Below are positions 63,316 through 64,000 of a stretch of DNA of 64,000 nt, one piece after another (positions within the stretch are counted from its first letter, which is position 1; every line of letters starts with the position of its first letter). Under the pieces are notes generated by a model that was given only the letters and a program-made list of their open reading frames with translations, did no database searches and was not told where the DNA came from. The position numbers and the translations under genes were made by a program. The stretch is from Lacrimispora xylanisolvens (GTDB lineage: Bacteria > Bacillota > Clostridia > Lachnospirales > Lachnospiraceae): the NCBI RefSeq assembly GCF_002934545.1, contig NZ_PTJA01000005.1, positions 248,001 through 312,000 on the forward strand, written 5' to 3'.

Positions 63316-64000
63316 TTAAATTTTAACTTTAAAGAGTTGAGGTTCTTTTATATCCGTCGTAATCGCATCAAGAGCTACCCCCACTCTGTGATAGCGAAGC
63401 TTAAACTGCTCTTCTTTCGAAGTAGCAGGATCTCCCAGCGGATATGGGATGGAAATGGTTGGGACCAGTCTGTTTACTCCAACCGTTTTAGCTACTGGAA
63501 TCAGGTTTGCCATTTGAACAATGGTGATTCCTTCTCTTTCAATTTCTCTTGTCATCGTTGCACCGCAACGTGTACAGGTCCCTCATGTGGAGGTCAGAAT
63601 TGCAGCTCTGATTCCATCCTTTTTCAATTCTCTTGCAATTTCTTTTCCCATTCTCGCAGCTTCCGCCTGAGTTGTACCGGTACCAACGGTTGAAAAGAAA
63701 TACTTATAGACTCCGCCTATTTTTCCTTCTTTCTGGTACCGTCTCATTGCATCCAGAGGAACAATAACATCAGAATCATTATTTGCTGCAGCCGGATCAA
63801 ATCCGGCATGAATGGTCATATATTCCCCTTTTACAAGGTCATCCGTTTCGGAAATATCATATTTCCCCCACTTAGTCGCCGAAGCTGACTGAATGCGGTC
63901 GGGATTTCCTACGGGAACAATTCCTCCGGAGGTGATAAGAGCAACCTCCATATGGCTAAGATCTTCCGGGGTGATAGACGGAGCAATGGCAACTCTGTCT
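63316..64000 (-). CDS. Selenocysteine-containing glycine/betaine reductase component B subunit, 5' end outside the window
   Basis: The frame is open from the window edge to TAA 63316 if the single TGA at 63583-63585 is read as selenocysteine. Around it the sequence reads ILTST-U-GTCTRCGATMTREI, the active-site motif of GrdB/GrdF/GrdH. Upstream come VALITSGGIVPVGNPDRIQS and FFSTVGTGTTQAEAARMGKE; downstream come NRLVPTISIPYPLGDPATS and a normal C terminus. The enzyme (protein B, with selenoprotein A and protein C) reductively cleaves an amine substrate to acetyl phosphate. The BCCT gene 104 bases downstream points to betaine (GrdH, releasing trimethylamine); glycine or sarcosine cannot be excluded. 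A plain reading would wrongly split this gene in two. Confidence 0.92.
63556..63570 (-). promoter_or_regulatory. Bacterial SECIS hairpin
   Basis: On the message, 12 bases after the UGA, CGUUGC and GCAACG form a perfect 6-bp stem with the loop GGU; the loop begins 18 bases after the UGA. Bacterial SECIS elements lie within the coding region directly after the UGA and expose a GU pair in an apical loop for SelB. The loop GGU fits this. Confidence 0.75.

Noticed and set aside
63316-63951. Two separate genes or a frameshifted pseudogene at the right edge
   Set aside because: Both halves are in the same frame, separated only by TGA at the known selenocysteine position, with a SECIS-like hairpin after it; a decay event is much less likely.

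Overview
The window looks like a chromosome segment of an anaerobic gut- or soil-type Clostridia, most likely Lachnospiraceae (Lacrimispora/Enterocloster-like). This is inferred from the gene families: the whiA-rapZ-murB-hprK-uvrC block, a class II lysS with greA and dusB, a DarA-type c-di-AMP receptor, pectin catabolism through altronate, a UGA-containing glycine/betaine reductase subunit, and strong AGGAGG-type ribosome binding sites. No rRNA, tRNA or CRISPR array was seen. Most genes lie on the minus strand.

Layout. 1-2760: AT-rich accessory DNA. A small helix-turn-helix protein, a WYL-domain regulator and a dynamin-like GTPase (cut by the left window edge) form one minus-strand operon. 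A broken integrative-element gene and an attachment-site-like array separate it from lysS. 2788-6237: housekeeping genes lysS, greA, dusB and a small conserved protein. 6373-20557: pectin/galacturonate island with a LacI repressor, uxaA-uxaB, and an operon for a sugar ABC transporter, GH28 polygalacturonase and a sugar isomerase-like protein, then an AraC activator, a GH105 hydrolase and an esterase. Three near-identical LacI-type palindromes sit at the lacI, uxaA and ABC-operon promoters, so one regulator probably controls the route from polygalacturonate uptake and cleavage to tagaturonate/altronate metabolism. 20633-25155: pfkA and dnaE. 25200-25680: non-coding, with a possible structured RNA. 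25679-33624: an HPr-like gene with Glu at position 15 (Crh-like), then whiA, rapZ, murB, hprK, uvrC, a DUF1653 protein and a predicted glycoside-hydrolase-like lipoprotein. 33748-39171: GNAT, tag, map, then (plus strand) DUF1846, a C_GCAxxG_C_C protein and a TDT-family transporter.

39254-48526 is one 3,090-codon gene for a secreted, sortase-type wall protein. It has a Thr/Glu/Pro-rich stalk and 19 tandem MucBP-like repeats (15 of 74 and 4 of 76 residues). 48948-58804: a CarD-type regulator, the nucleoside catabolism operon deoB-cdd-pdp-deoC, darA, Nudix proteins, a ferritin-like protein and a MutS2-like ATPase without the Smr nuclease domain. 59066-64000: a TipAL-like MerR regulator, then GntR and LysR regulators, a BCCT transporter and the 3' part of a selenocysteine-containing grdB/grdF/grdH-type reductase gene with a visible SECIS hairpin. 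The last two suggest betaine uptake and reductive cleavage, a Stickland-type route.

The most notable points are the selenoprotein with recoding hairpin at the right edge, the WYL/dynamin operon on mobile DNA at the left edge, the HPr-like protein lacking the phosphorylatable His15, the giant repeat adhesin, and the three-operator pectin regulon.
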